From Prorocentrum cordatum (Eukaryota; Sar; Dinophyceae; Prorocentrales; Prorocentraceae), in contig CAUYUJ010015283.1 of the NCBI GenBank assembly GCA_963575745.1, forward strand, positions 210,910-274,909: a stretch of 64,000 nucleotides of DNA, written 5' to 3'. The notes beneath the pieces were generated by a model. It searched no databases, was not told the origin of the DNA, and saw only the letters and a program-made list of their open reading frames with translations. Below, piece after piece: positions 40,444 to 51,583 of the stretch (positions are counted from its first letter, which is position 1; the number at the start of each line of letters is the position of its first letter). Made by a program: the position numbers and the translations under genes.

Positions 40444-41936
40444 AGACGCTTCGCGTATCCCCACCAGCCCGTCCAGAAATGAGTCCCAGGGGAGTGGAGG
40501 TTATGAGGGAAGCGGGGGAGCATGCAGAAGAACAAAGGGCGGGGTGAGCCGCCATATACCCCAAGAGGGGGAGGATGTAGGAGGAGCCGTCGTCGTCGGA
40601 GTAGGAGGAGGAAGAGGAGGAGCAGGAGGAGGAGCAGGAGGAGGAGGAGGAGGAATAGAAGGAGGAGGAGATGGAGGACTGCGAGGACGAGGAGGACGAG
40701 AAGGAGGAAAAGGAGAAGGAGGAGGAGGAGGAGGAGGAGGAGGGGGAGGGGGAGGAGGGAGGAGGAAGAAAAAGGAGGAGGAGGAGGAGGAGGAGGACAA
40801 TTGCGAGCTTGGGGGCCTCTTGGGCCGTCCTTGGGGCCTCTTGGCGGTCCCGGGGGCCTCTTGCGTATCTCGGGGAGCCTCTTGTGGCCTCTTGGGGGTC
40901 TCTTGGGGGCCTCTTGGAGGCCTCTTGGGGGCCTCTTGGGGCCTCTTGGGGCCCTCTTGGGGCGCTCTTGGGGCGCTCTTGGGAGCCTTCGAGGCGCTCT
41001 TGGGGCCATCTTGGAGGAGATCTATCAAAGAAGGGGGGGTCCCCAATTAGCGCTGCCCCTCTAGAGTGCCTCGAGTCGCCTCTTGGGCCCCCCCAAGAGG
41101 CCAAAATCCTTCCAAAACCTAGGTAAAATCAATGTTTTTTGTTTTCTCGCCTTTTCGCTCTTGGACCCGTCTTGGGAGCCTCTTGGGCCTCTTGGGGGTC
41201 TCTTGGGAGCCTTTTGGAGGCCTCTTGGGCGCCTCTTGGGGCCTCTTGGGGCGCTCTCGGGGCGCTCTTGGGGCGCTCTTGGGAGCCTTCGGGGCGCTCT
41301 TGGGGCCATCTTGGAGGAGATCGATCAGAGAAGAGGGGGTCCCCAATTAGCGTTGCCCCTCTAGAGTGCCTCGAGTCGCCTCTTGGGCGCCCCAAGAGGC
41401 CAAAATCCTTCCAAAACCTAGGTAAAATCAATGTTTGTTGCTTTCTCGCCTTTTCGCTCTTGGAGCCGTCTTGGGTCATCTTGGACTCTCTTGGGGCCTC
41501 TTGGGGGTCTCTTGGCAACGTCTTGGAGGCTTCTTGGGGGCCTCTTGGGGTCTCTTGGGGCCCTCTTGAGGCGCTCTTGGGGCGCTCTTGGGAGCCTTCG
41601 GGGCGCTCTTTGGGCCATCTTGGAGGAGATCTATCAAAGAAGGGGGGGTTGCTTATTAGCCCCGCCCCTCCAGAGTGCCTCGAGTCGCCTCTTGGGCCCC
41701 CCCAAGATGCCAAAATCCTTCCAAAACCTAGGTAAAATCAATGTTTTGTGTTTTCTCGCCTGTTCGCTCTTGGAGCTGTCTTGGGCCATCTTGGACGCTC
41801 TGACACCTCGCGACCGGCCCCGTCCAGGTCAGTGGGGAGGGGTAGGGGGAGGGGTAAACCCCTCCCCGAAGGGGAAGAAGGGGGTTGGCAGAGGAAACTC
41901 CCTAGACCACCTACGCCCTAAGGGCTGGTGGGATTA
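40444..41936 (+). mobile_element. Composite repeat element, copy II
   Basis: The left end GACGCTTCGCGTATCCCCAC (with CAGCCCGTCCAGAA following) and right end GGGCTGGTGGGATTA match copy I. The interior has a long GGA tract (about 40595-40800), G-rich arrays, a threefold 300-bp tandem duplication, and near the right end the same GGGGTAGGGGGAGGGG hairpin block (about 41830-41880). The GTCGTTCGGGC minisatellite of copies I and III is missing, so the copies differ in module content. Confidence 0.7.
40990..41775. repeat. Threefold 300-bp tandem duplication inside composite element II
   Basis: The block from GGGGCCATCTTGGAGGAGAT through CCCCAATTAGCG, AGAGTGCCTCGAGTCGCC and CCTAGGTAAAATCAATG to CTCGCCTTTTCGCTCTTGGA occurs three times, at about 41005, 41305 and 41612, so the period is about 300-310 bp. 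The units contain their own 10-11 bp arrays, making this a higher-order repeat. Confidence 0.88.
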
Positions 41937-43254
41937 GCACGCCTCTGGCCTGCTTGGCCCGCGAATTCATGTTTACCCTTTTTGATGTGCGGGCAAAGTA
42001 TTAGATGGACAGTTATTGGCAGAACATTAGCCGCATATGGATTTCTCTGATTTGGGCCGCTATGGCCCATCTCTTTTCACATGCGTTTACGCCGTGCGAC
42101 AGAACGTTTCAGTCGGCACCCATAGCATCCCTAGGTTGGATAGACATTTCCATGGTTCGCTCGCAGGCGTTATTGGTGCATTCCGACAGACGTAATATAA
42201 GCATTGCGCCGCGAGTTACACCGTTGATAGTAAGGAGCGCGGTAAGGATGAAAGCCCCTTGGACGCCCATGGCGAAGCTTTCCGCGCGGGACGGGCCATC
42301 AAAAGTCGTTGACGATCCGATCGTGTTACTCGCGTCACGAGGCAGTTGCCATATTGAGCCTCCCCAACCAGTGACACAGGTCATCCCAAATTTCTCAGGC
42401 ACCCGGCAGATTCACGATCGCAAGTTGACACATGAAAATTACAGTCCCGATTGCGCCGCATTTCCCCACCGCACCGAAACGTTACAAAGGAAGAGCAGGT
42501 TTGGGGAATTCGACATTGGTTTTGGTACGCGGGTTGCGACAACACGCCACGAATATTTTAGGAGCATGCCGAGGGATTCTGACAATTTGCCACGGGTTTT
42601 TCGCAATGTTGGGCAACACATTCCCAAGGGAGTAAAGTCGTCGAACTTCTTTTTTAGATCCATTGCGATATAGTTGATACCCGTCGTTTCCGAGAGTAGT
42701 TGTGCGAATCCAGAAATCGCATTCCATGTTGGACCCACAATTATAATAATTTTGTCGTGGTGTTGTGACGTGGTGCCAAAGAATCGTTGCCGCATCATGC
42801 GCATGGAAAAGAAGTTTCAGAAGAGGACGATTACAGCGGCTTGGGAACATCTCATATTCGCAATAACGACGCCGACGCCGACGGTTGGCAAAGGCAACCT
42901 GGGTTTATAGCGTCTTTGAGAGACCCCCTCCCAATGTGATCCGATCACTACCCCACTGCGTTCCAAGCACTGCTGCTGTGCGCGTTGGGGATCCGCGTAG
43001 GTGTCCGTGTAGCCGCATAGGGGTTTGGTCCGCAGTCGTCGTCGTCGTCGTCGTCGTTGTCGCTCGTGGTTTGTCGCTCGTCGTTCGTATTCGTCGCGCG
43101 CGCGGACGCGGTTGAAACCTGTTTTTTATTCCGAGCCGATGACGATAATCATCTACGGGGGGGTGGAGGGGGTCGATGACATCACGTTTCGCGCTGGCGG
43201 TGTTGGGGATGCTTAAGAATGACAGAAGACGGGTAGCACCAGCATGTAGGTGGT

Positions 43255-43550
43255 ATCACAATGCTACGTGCTCACGTGCACCACAATGACAATGCCTGTA
43301 GGTGACAATGCTTGTGTTGCACACGGCTGATGTAGTGTGCACAAGAGCTGATGTGCCCGCAAGCACGGTAACACAAACTGACGCTGTTTTGCACGCGGCT
43401 GTTGTGGTGAGTATAGGCGGCGTGGTGTACACAGGCGCTGTAGTGCACATAAGCATGTATACACCACAATGCTTGCGTGCAGTGCAGCGCCTGTGTACAC
43501 TACGGCGCCTGTGTACACACCACAGCAATCGTGTGCAACACAGCACTAGT
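43255..43550. repeat. Minisatellite GTGTACACAGGCGCTGTAGTG, array 1
   Basis: Imperfect units of about 27-33 bp alternating GTGCACACGG.., GTGTACACAGGCGC and CACAATGCTTGCGTGC. Part of the array is inverted, so both strands show the same Val-Tyr-Thr-type peptide repeat. Confidence 0.75.
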
Positions 43551-43939
43551 GTTGTATATATAGAATGTGACGGCGAATATTGATGATAATGGGGCGTTTG
43601 TGAATTCCACAGAAAATAATACAAGATAATTTGTATGGACAACGGAGCGCTGCTGGAATCTACGAGTCCTCGCCCGCATCACCCTAATTCTTTTTTTTTG
43701 CGTCCAGGATGCTCCAGCTAAATTGGCCGTCCGAAAACCGAGTGGACCGAATCAATATACTATTTTGCGGTGCGCGTGGGATGCGCACGTGCGTTGTAGC
43801 GCTAACCCGCGAAACAGGGGTTTAAGGATTAGAAGAGAAGGAGAAAGTGGAGATGGAGGAGGAGGGAGGGAAGAACGTCGCATTCGATTATCAGCCCTTT
43901 CCTGGCGTGTCTAGTTGTGCGTAGCAGATCCGCACGTAC

Positions 43940-44215
43940 ATGCTCTGTCCCATGCACGCATGCATTGTGGTGTACACCGACGCTGCGTTGCATGCGGATG
44001 TTGTGGTAGAAACACGCGTTGTGGCGTGCACAGGTGCTGCGGTGCACGCAGTCACTGATGTCTACTCAGGCGCTATATTGTATTGCACACGGTACCTGCG
44101 GTGTACATGTACACTGGTGCTGTAATGTACGCAAGCACCGTGGTGTACACAAGTGTTGCGGTGCACACGGTTGTTGCACTGTACGCAAGTGTTGTGGTGT
44201 ATAGAGGCGCAGTGG
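43940..44215. repeat. Minisatellite GTGTACACAGGCGCTGTAGTG, array 2
   Basis: The same unit type as the array at 43255-43550 (GTGGTGTACACAAGTGTTGC, GTGCACACGGTTGTTGC), about 400 bp further right and followed by a CGT/GCGCGCGCGG block resembling the one between the arrays. Confidence 0.72.
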
Positions 44216-44928
44216 GGAATATCGCTATTTACATGCTGGTCTCGTCGTCGACGTCATCGTCGTCGCTCGTCGCATCGCGCGCGCGGGCGCGTCTGCGGTG
44301 CTGGAGCTACACGGCGGTTCTTCTTGCCCACGACGCCCGTCATCGCCGAACATCACGAAACGCTGCTTTATTTCTTATTTTTTGGGGGCTTGAACGATTT
44401 TTGGCTTGAACGCTTTTTCGCCTTAACACCCGAATACCTCATATCCAAAAGCAGTAATGCCGCGACATCCGAACACTCCAACGTTTCGACGCTTGAGCAC
44501 GCAACCCTATCTGATCACCCTAACGTATGGCGGAGGCGTTACGGCGGAATGTACATTGCCCACACGTTGGGTTCCGCCCGAGCCCAATTCCGCCGAATCT
44601 TGGTTCTGTTAAGCCCCGAATCCGCCGAAACCAAAATCGACCGAAGCTTAATTCCGCCGAAGTTTGATTCCGCCGATACGCGGTTTTAGGTCAGGACAGA
44701 AGCCAGGCGCCTACACGGCGCATCGGCACGCAAAATTGCTTTGAGTTTTGCATTGGGGCGCGGGGGCAAAACACGCCAAATGCGCGTGAGAATGCATGGG
44801 GGCAGACGCGCCAAATGCGCACCGAGGAAAACAAAAGACACGCCAAATGCGTGCCGGCACGGGGTGAAGGAAGAGGGGAGGGAGGAGCCGAGGCCGAGGA
44901 AGGGAGGGAGGCAGGAGGGGAGGCGAAA

Positions 44929-45528
44929 TCAGAGCCACATATCTTCCATGCAATCGCGCACGCAACGAGCCCATTGTTGTTTGGGTCTCCCAGGCCTGCG
45001 GTTGAGTTCCCAGTTCCTGGGTTCACGCGAGTCTGGCATGCACGTTAGCATCCTAAGCAAGTTGTCAGAGGGCAAATTGCATACGCTGTTGTACAGTTTG
45101 ATATGCCGCTCAAGCAAAATTGCGTTCAGAACGGGAAAAGATGTTTTTCCCAAGACTTCCGCGTTGGAAACTCTCGAGATGAACGAAGATGGGATGGACA
45201 TGATTTTCCTCAGGCAGCGCGCGTGGAAACCGTCCAAGCGACGTTTGTCGGTTTGCAACAACCATATAGATTCGAGGCTATACAGAAGCTTTGGCAATAC
45301 AATCGCACTGTATAATTCGAGCTTTCTTTTCCTGGGTATGTTCGCATGCGACCAACACCTTTGCATCGCTTTGAAAATGCCTTTCGCTTCCCCAATCCGT
45401 CTGGTAAGTTCTGCTTTTGCGGACGCGTCTACAGTGATTAAACTTCCGAGGTAAATTGTCTGCTCCACTGTTTTGAGAGGGTTCCCAGACGGATCAAAAA
45501 TACAGCCGTTGTGTTTGATGTGCATCAT
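44929..45528 (-). pseudogene. RT thumb and C-terminal region, LINE C
   Basis: The frame begins MMHIKHNGCIFDPSG and contains TIYLGSLITVDASAKAELTRR, then AIVLPKLLYSLESIWLL and CLRKIMSIPSSF, the standard C-terminal helices of LINE RTs. It ends with a WELNRRPGRPKQQWARCVRD segment. It follows the palm domain in a different frame, with a shift at about 45535. Confidence 0.82.
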
Positions 45529-45544
45529 AACTGTTCTGTCCTAG

Positions 45545-46042
45545 TTATTTTAGCCCGTAGGCTGCCCCTTCTTCGATAGCATCGGTCAGAAGTGATTGTA
45601 GTTTGTGCGCGCTGTTGCTCACCAGTATTGTGTCGTCTGCGTACAAGAGGTCCGTGGCCATAATGAAAGGTGGTTCTTTGATAGTCGACGTCAATTCTTC
45701 TATGTGTTTGTCGACATCGAAGAACATGACCGATTGAACAATGATAAATAAATATGGGGACAACGGGCAGCCTTGAGGGATCCCAGCTTTCTGTTTTCTT
45801 GTTGTTGAATCGCCTGCTTCGTCTTTGAGGATGAAGAAACGTTCAGAATATATACCTGCTATAAAACTTACCATTCTTTCTGGAATTCCAAATCGGCGTA
45901 ATGCGGTAATCAATTCATCGTGTTTGAGTCTGTCAAAAGCTTTTGCCCAATCCAGAAAAATTGCCAAGAAACCAGATGAGGCACAGGCGTAAGCCGCGTC
46001 AATCATTCGACGCACGATGGAGGTAGCTTGCGTTGTATTCAT
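45545..46042 (-). pseudogene. RT palm domain, LINE C
   Basis: Motif A is FLAIFLDWAKAFDRL (Asp31), motif B KAGIPQGCPLSPYLF and motif C DLLYADDTIL (Asp136-Asp137, near 45637-45632). These are textbook LINE RT motifs with all catalytic aspartates intact. The upstream segment ends FGFRPG at 46039 in another frame and overlaps this one by four bases, so a single indel near 46040 breaks the protein. Confidence 0.9.
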
Positions 46043-46764
46043 CCGGGTCTGAAGCCAAATTGTGTTTTTCGCATGCGTGTTTCTGCTCCTCCATCTTGCA
46101 GGCGTCTCTGTATATTTGAAGCCACCACTTTATAGCCAACTGGTAAAAGCGCGATTGGCCTGTAGTTAGCCGGGAGGCTTGCGTCGCCCGTTTTGTAGAG
46201 CAGCGTTACACATGATGTTTTCCATTGTGTTGGAATGTCGTTTTGATCCCAGCATTTTTGACATAACACTAATAAGTTGTCCAATGCCTCCCCGTTGAGC
46301 AGCAGGTACTTCCAGAATTCAGGGGGTATGTCATCAACTCCGGCAGCCTTCCCAACCGACATTTTGTTGAGCACGTCGGTCAATTCTTCCATTGTAAAAG
46401 TGTCCACATTGATTTGAAGTGTTCTCTCCCATGCGTGATCCAGCTGAAAATTTTGTGCTAGGGTTCGTGATTTTCCATTGCGCATGCTCAAAATAATCTG
46501 CCAATACATTGCCACGTTCTTTGCTTTCAGCGAGTTCCCCATTCGAGTCTTTGATTTGTATTGGTTTCTTTGGGGGCCTTTTCCGAAATTGTCGAACTGC
46601 TCGCCAAGGGCAGCCGTGTAGTTGGTTATCAAACCACGTGCGTTTATCTTTTTTTCACAGAGTTCCGAATGGCCTTGGAGACATTTTTTTTTTCGTCGTG
46701 TCGGCGTGCACGTCGAGCGGCATCCCTGGCAACTAATAAATTTAATATATCTTGTGTAATCCAT
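46039..46764 (-). pseudogene. RT N-terminal region, LINE C
   Basis: The later half reads MSVGKAAGVDDIPPEFWKYL, then IPTQWKTSCVTLLYKTGD and NYRPIALLPVGYKVVA, the RT fingers region, ending TQFGFRPG. The first part is the basic linker after the endonuclease. The GPDGIP-type motif is represented by AAGVDDIPPE. Confidence 0.85.
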
Positions 46765-47690
46765 GGCTGGTAAGTTTGCTTAGCAGTCTCGCTGACCCCT
46801 GAAGCGGAGCGCATCGCATTTTTGATTTGCTCAGAGCTCGATCAATACGGAGTGTTTGTCCCCGAGTGGAATACCGAAATTTGGGTTTCCATGGCGTGTC
46901 CAACGAAATAGACGTCCAAACTTGCAGCAAGAAATGTCGTGATGCCAGCGTTGCGTCATGGTTGGATTCAACGTTTGAAATATGTTCCAATAGCGGGGCA
47001 TCCGCCACGCAATGGTCAATTTGAGCGAAACCTTTTGCATTGGCATCTTCTGTGACCGTCATGGGAATAGTAAGTGACCAATTGGTTTGCCCCATGTTCG
47101 AAAAATGTACTTGCAACAACTGAGTTTGCGGCTCGGCATGCCTCTACCAAAAAATCTCTGTTCAAATTGTCTGTGTTGCGGCCGTTTGTTTTCGAACATA
47201 TATCGTCCATCAATGTCGTTTTCTCCCGACTGTTGTTGGAAGAGCTTCGCATTGAAGTCGCCGAGTGCCATGGTGCATGTATGGTTGCTTTGTTTTGGCC
47301 ATGCACCGATCAATTCATCAAAGAAAACGCGTTTGTCGTCTGGGTCGTGTCCAGATTGTGGCGCATAAGCAGTAAAAAAGGTAAGAATACCGCCAGGGAC
47401 ACGAAGGCGTAATAAAGCGATCTTCTCCGACATGGGCTTGAAGTTGATCACACTTTGTTTCGCCAGTGGGGCGATGATGAACCCCATTCCTGCGTAGAAT
47501 CGCCGAAAGATTTCTTTGTTCGTCTCAGATAGGATGGTGAGGTACTTTTCCTCCTCGAACAGTGGCCCCTGTTTCTTGAATGCATAGAATTGAAAATTTG
47601 CGCTGCCCCATATGATGCATTACAATAATTTTCACGCGATCTTTTCCCAAACAAACCTTTCAAGTTCCAAATTGCGAAACATGTATCCCG
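46742..47690 (-). pseudogene. AP-like endonuclease, LINE C, in several frames
   Basis: Pieces in successive frames rebuild an EEP nuclease: FSILCIQETGA (catalytic Glu) near 47610-47570, then from 47487 the segment LTFFTAYAPQSGHDPDD (Tyr loop) and TMALGDFNAKL (Asp, Asn), then from 47119 AQIDHCVADAP and ATLASRHFLLQV. The last should be the Ser-Asp-His signature; here Asp is replaced by Arg. With the frameshifts this nuclease is dead. Confidence 0.78.
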
Positions 47691-48355
47691 TAGTGGTCGG
47701 CATTGGCGTTTTGATCTGCCCTACATTATTGTCCGTATGATGGACACCATGTTAGTATGAAGTAGCATCGGTTATTTTACCCAATATTGCGTCGATACGA
47801 GATGCGAATTCCTCTCCGGGTAGGTCGGCATCTTAGATCAGCTCTCCGGGTAGGTCGGCATCTTTGTCCGAGTCGCTATCCACGCGCAAATCCGCGCATC
47901 TAAGCTTTAATGTTGCAAACATATGTCGTGTAACAATTGTTGATGCGTGTTTTGTTTAATCGGCTCTATCGCTGGTCTGTGCAGAACTCCGTTGTGGAAA
48001 TTGAGCCAGCGCGTGCTGCATGTCCTATTTCCCAACTTTACTTTTTAATTCGCTTTTCGCAAATCCTTTCATATCACGGTGAGCCTTTTGTATAATGGAC
48101 TCGCATTTTTCCACAAACGGAGTCATTTTTGCATGATTTTGCAATTCATCCGAATTCTTCCATTCTTCTTCCCAGACGCGGTTCACCCCCATCATGCACG
48201 GTGAGTGCCAGTTGTCCGCCGACATGCATTTGGTAGGGGCTCGTGTCGCTCAATTAGATGACGAATTCGCTCTGCATGTCGTCTTTGAGTAGATATTTCA
48301 TCGCAAAAGCAAAATTGCGAGCTGCTCGGTCTGCAAGTTGTCGGTCTGGCGAGGC

Positions 48356-49213
48356 TCAAATTGTGTTTGGCCCCCGCGGTATGCGTTTGCTCCGGAATAG
48401 TGCAACAACAGTGTTCCTGTCCAATATGTTGTCAAATTCAGCAAATAGAATATTGCCAAAAACACCTTTTGAATATAGATTTCTTGGGATAGGGCCACGC
48501 ATGTCGGAAAGCTTCTCCCGGGCGAACGCGGATGCGGCAATATCGTCATCGAAAGCGTCCAAGTTACCAATAACGGCTGCGACAGCCCTCTTCCCATAGT
48601 AGTGGTAATCATTGGCGGGAGTATTCGAAGCTCCGGAAATTGACCTTGGTGTTCGTTGTGCTCCCATGGTTTGGAAATCTTTGGTAATTTGCTCCATTTT
48701 ATTGTTGAACATATTCTCCAAATTCGTCATGCGTATTTCGATGTCTTCGATATCAGATGTTGCTGCTTCCAAAATAGACACCCGAGCGTTCATGTTCTCG
48801 AGCTCCAAGCCCATATCCTTCTTCAAGTGCTTCATCTCATACCCCACTTCCCGGACAACACGCATCATAGGGACTAAATGTTTTTTTTTTTTTGACATTT
48901 TCCGTATCGATTTCAATGTGACTGGTTCGTCGTCGTCATCATCATCGCACTCCTCCTCTGTTACACGGTCAGGTTCAGCCGATACTAGTGCGGCACGTCC
49001 CAATTGACGAAAACGAGGTGGTACTTGAAGACGTGCTATTGGTGCATCGTCGTCCATTTCGTTCAGGGGACTGTGCACGCGAGCCTCTTTCTTCGGTTTC
49101 TCGGGCGTCTCCATGAAGTACTTCTCTGCCGGCATTCTTGCCCAAAACGGCGGCGCAACAGAAAAACTTAAGATTACAATGCGGACAGAATGCGGGAGAA
49201 AAGGGTACAACAA
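48356..49213 (-). CDS. ORF1 protein of LINE C: coiled coil plus RRM-like domain
   Basis: The frame's likely ATG is at 49135 (MPAEKYFMETPEK); the codons above it are AT-rich leader. It has an acidic run (CDDDDDDEP), a basic KKKKH stretch, a heptad-rich coiled coil (REVGYEMKHLKKDMGLELEN.. to TNLENMFNNKMEQ), then an RRM-like region (AAVIGNLDAFDDDIAAS.. GNILFAEFDN). This matches the trimeric, RNA-binding ORF1 layout of L1-type elements. The frame stops at 48356, but C-terminal sequence continues in other frames (KYLLKDDMQSEFV near 48300-48260; about 66 more residues at 48225-48025), so a shift near 48370 truncates it. Confidence 0.75.
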   Translation of the reverse strand: MLYPFLPHSVRIVILSFSVAPPFWARMPAEKYFMETPEKPKKEARVHSPLNEMDDDAPIARLQVPPRFRQLGRAALVSAEPDRVTEEECDDDDDDEPVTLKSIRKMSKKKKHLVPMMRVVREVGYEMKHLKKDMGLELENMNARVSILEAATSDIEDIEIRMTNLENMFNNKMEQITKDFQTMGAQRTPRSISGASNTPANDYHYYGKRAVAAVIGNLDAFDDDIAASAFAREKLSDMRGPIPRNLYSKGVFGNILFAEFDNILDRNTVVALFRSKRIPRGPNTI

Positions 49214-50311
49214 TGTAAATGTAAACGGAATATGCCTGCAACGGAATATGCCTGCAACGCGGTTTTAGGAGCAAGACTGTAAAACAATACCGCGAGAAAA
49301 CGCACGTTGGGGATTTTTTTAAATTGCACTTGCGATTCGTCGTCGTTGTAATTCCGTTTCTTGCTAACACAAAAAGATCTTCAAGAATTGATAATTTTTT
49401 CTGGTCCAGAGAGCAGCAGCTCTCTAACAGTTGCAGAACAAATTCAAATTTGGAGTTTCTGTGATCTAATTTAAATCAAACTCGCGACGCATATCGTTTG
49501 TCTTTGACGTCGATCCGGGCGATGGAGTGTTCGGCAATATCTCAAAGGACGAGAACATTCGTATGGCTAAATACATTACAAGCAAATTCAAAATTTTCTA
49601 AACAAATGATTATTTGATTGATGTTGGCAACCACAAATACATGAATTGAACACACACACACATTGTTTTGGTTACTGTTGCTCCCGCTGGTAATTCATGT
49701 GCAGGTGTGCGGGCTCCTTATTTGCGCGTGCTCAAGCATGTCAAGCGCTTGCTATGTGCGTGTGTGTGTGTGTGTGTGGGTACGTGTGTGTGTGTGTGTG
49801 TTTATGTAAGTGTGTAAATGTAAGTGTAAGTGTACATGTACATGTGTATGTGTGTTCTGCTGTCTCTCCAATTCGAGCTGCGCGTAACCCGCCTAGCTTT
49901 TACCGGAAGAGGTTCGCTTTCCCCCGCAAGCCAGAGAGTGTGTGTGTGTGTTGTTAGTCGGTTTGCTGGTGTGTATGGTCCATGGCGGGACGGTCGTCCA
50001 CCAACAGAATGTGTGCGGCGACCGTCGGTTTTTGTTGCCGGAGCTGGGAGAGCTGGCGGTAATCCGCAAGTGGCCAGGCTTGCCAATGCGCTAAGGCTAT
50101 GTGTGTTTCTTAAATCCTTGCTCTCCATTCGTTTGCAGCTTTAACAAATTTTCACATTACGTAGGTGATTGCACATTGGCGCGTAAACGTGTGCCCAACA
50201 ACGACGCGCTACTGGCTCTCCTTGGCAAACTGGAAGTTTTTTTTGCCCCGGTGATTCGGAAAATCATCACCGCCATTACTGACAAAATTATCCCGCTCAT
50301 TTGAAGATCTT
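49214..50311. other. AT-rich stretch with GT/TG microsatellite
   Basis: AT-rich DNA beyond the 5' end of LINE C, then a (GT)n tract (about 49756-49805) and further GT-rich sequence to about 49860. Around 49870-50300 a frame is open on each strand, but no motif is recognised. Confidence 0.5.
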
Positions 50312-51314
50312 TAATCTTCCTGGTGTCAGCCCTTTGGGCGTGAGTGGTTTAGACGCTCTGTTCTCAACCCCCTTCTTCCCCTTCGGGGAGGGGGTTACCC
50401 CTCCCCCTACCCCCTCCCCCAGGACCTGGAGAGGTCCTTTCGCGGGTGGTTGGAGGGGTCTTTTTCGACTCCTGGGAGGGCTAAAAAACGACACCCCTCA
50501 CGAGGATTCTGGCCCCGACGGGGGGGGGGGAGAAAAAACCTCCCCTCTTCTTTGAAGCCCAAATCATTGATTTTACTAAGGTTTTGGCCTCATTTTGGCC
50601 TTTGAGGGGGCAGCGCTAATTAAAGCTCCCCTCTTCTTTCAAGCCAGAATCATTGATTTTACTAAGGTTTTGGCCCCATTTTGGCCTTCTGAGGGGGCAG
50701 CGCTAATTAAAGCTCCCCTCTTCTTTGATCGATTTCCTCCAAGATGGCCCCTAGAAGCGCCCAGGAGGCGCCAAGAGGCCCCAAGATGGCCCCAAGAGGC
50801 CCCCAGGAGGCCCCCAAGAAGATCCCAAACGGCCCAAAGAGGCCCCCCCGAGGCACCCAAGACCCCGAAAAGCCCATCAGGACGACCCTCTACTCGCCTG
50901 GGCGTCGTTTCTGGACGGGCAGGAGGAGGGGCCCGAACGACTCACACCAGGACGAGGGGCCCGAACAACTCACACCACGAGAAGCCCGAACGACTCACAC
51001 CAGGACGAAGAGCCCGAACGACTCACACCACGAAGAGCCCGAACGACTCACACCAGGAAGAAGGGCCCGAACGACTCACACCAGGACGAGAAACCCCAAA
51101 CGACTCAAACCACGAGGAGCGCTTTCTCTCCCTCCTCCTCCGCCTCGTCCTTCTCCCGCTCCCACCACAAGGAGGATGTACAAGGAGGCGGGAGGAAGGA
51201 GGAACAGGGGAGATATGCGGGGGCAGGCGGACACACGCCTGAAAAACACGACGGTCGGCATGCTTCGCTAGAGTTGCTGTTTTGAGATGGGCTGGTGGGG
51301 ATACGCGAAGCGTG
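50312..51314 (-). mobile_element. Composite repeat element, copy III (inverted relative to I)
   Basis: Read on the minus strand: left end ATTCTTCACGCTTCGCGTAT (with CCCCACCAGCCC following) at 51320-51287, the GTGTGAGTCGTTCGGGC minisatellite (51115-50925), a G-rich array (about 50880-50745), two AAAGAGGGGAGCTTTAATTAGCG / AAAACC..GTAAAATCAATG blocks, the CCTCGTGAGGGGTG block, the GGGGGAGGGGTAACCCCCTCCCC hairpin, and CGCCCAAAGGGCT at the right end, whose outermost bases have diverged. Module order equals copy I. Confidence 0.72.
50925..51115. repeat. Minisatellite GCCCGAACGACTCACACC
   Basis: About seven units of 27-33 bp, the reverse complement of the array at 38430-38645. Frames give a Pro-Asn-Asp-Ser-His-type repeat peptide, which is incidental. 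Confidence 0.9.
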
Positions 51315-51580
51315 AAGAATTAAAGCTTAGGGCGGTCGGTGGAAATATATTTCATGCGTTGGTTTTAAAATCACGAAACAAATACATATACGCATGTGAA
51401 TTCATCTCCTATGGTATCGTCATGCGATTTTTCCTGTTTCCTGTCCGTTTTTTCTTCCTTGTCCCCATGAGCATACTTGTGTTTCTATTATTATTGTTGT
51501 GTTTTGGGGTTCTTCCTCACTGCACCCCCGGCTCAAGAGCAACCCCGAGTGCTCAGAATATTTCCATCGTTCTCACCCAT

Positions 51581-51583
<3 letters not shown>

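Larger units (their letters stand above)
41937..44928. other. AT-richer stretch with minisatellites, no firm gene
   Basis: An ATG at 42005 opens 222 codons on the plus strand, and minus frames at 42804-42439 and 42402-42109 are also open. None shows a known motif, and opposing open frames make coding doubtful. CGT-triplet DNA followed by TCGCGCGCGCGG occurs at about 43030-43110 and again at 44240-44300. Near 44560-44690 TTCCGCCGAA-type repeats occur, and near 44740-44860 the motif CGCCAAATGCG recurs four times. Two GTGTACACAGGCGC minisatellites are listed separately. Confidence 0.4.
44929..49213 (-). mobile_element. LINE C, non-LTR retrotransposon, nearly complete but frameshifted
   Basis: Minus-strand order: ORF1 with coiled coil and RRM-like domain (49135 to about 48030), endonuclease (about 47690-46800), RT (46764-44929). 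It is AT-richer than the surrounding DNA. The RT is split into three successive frames and the endonuclease into at least three, so the element is inactive. No RNase H was seen. The start near 49.2 kb and end near 44.9 kb are approximate; no poly(A) or target duplication was found. Confidence 0.82.

Noticed and set aside
42005-42804. Possible conserved gene on either strand
   Set aside because: I looked for repeat-protein and transporter motifs; translation of the surrounding bases did not support them, and stops interrupt both readings.
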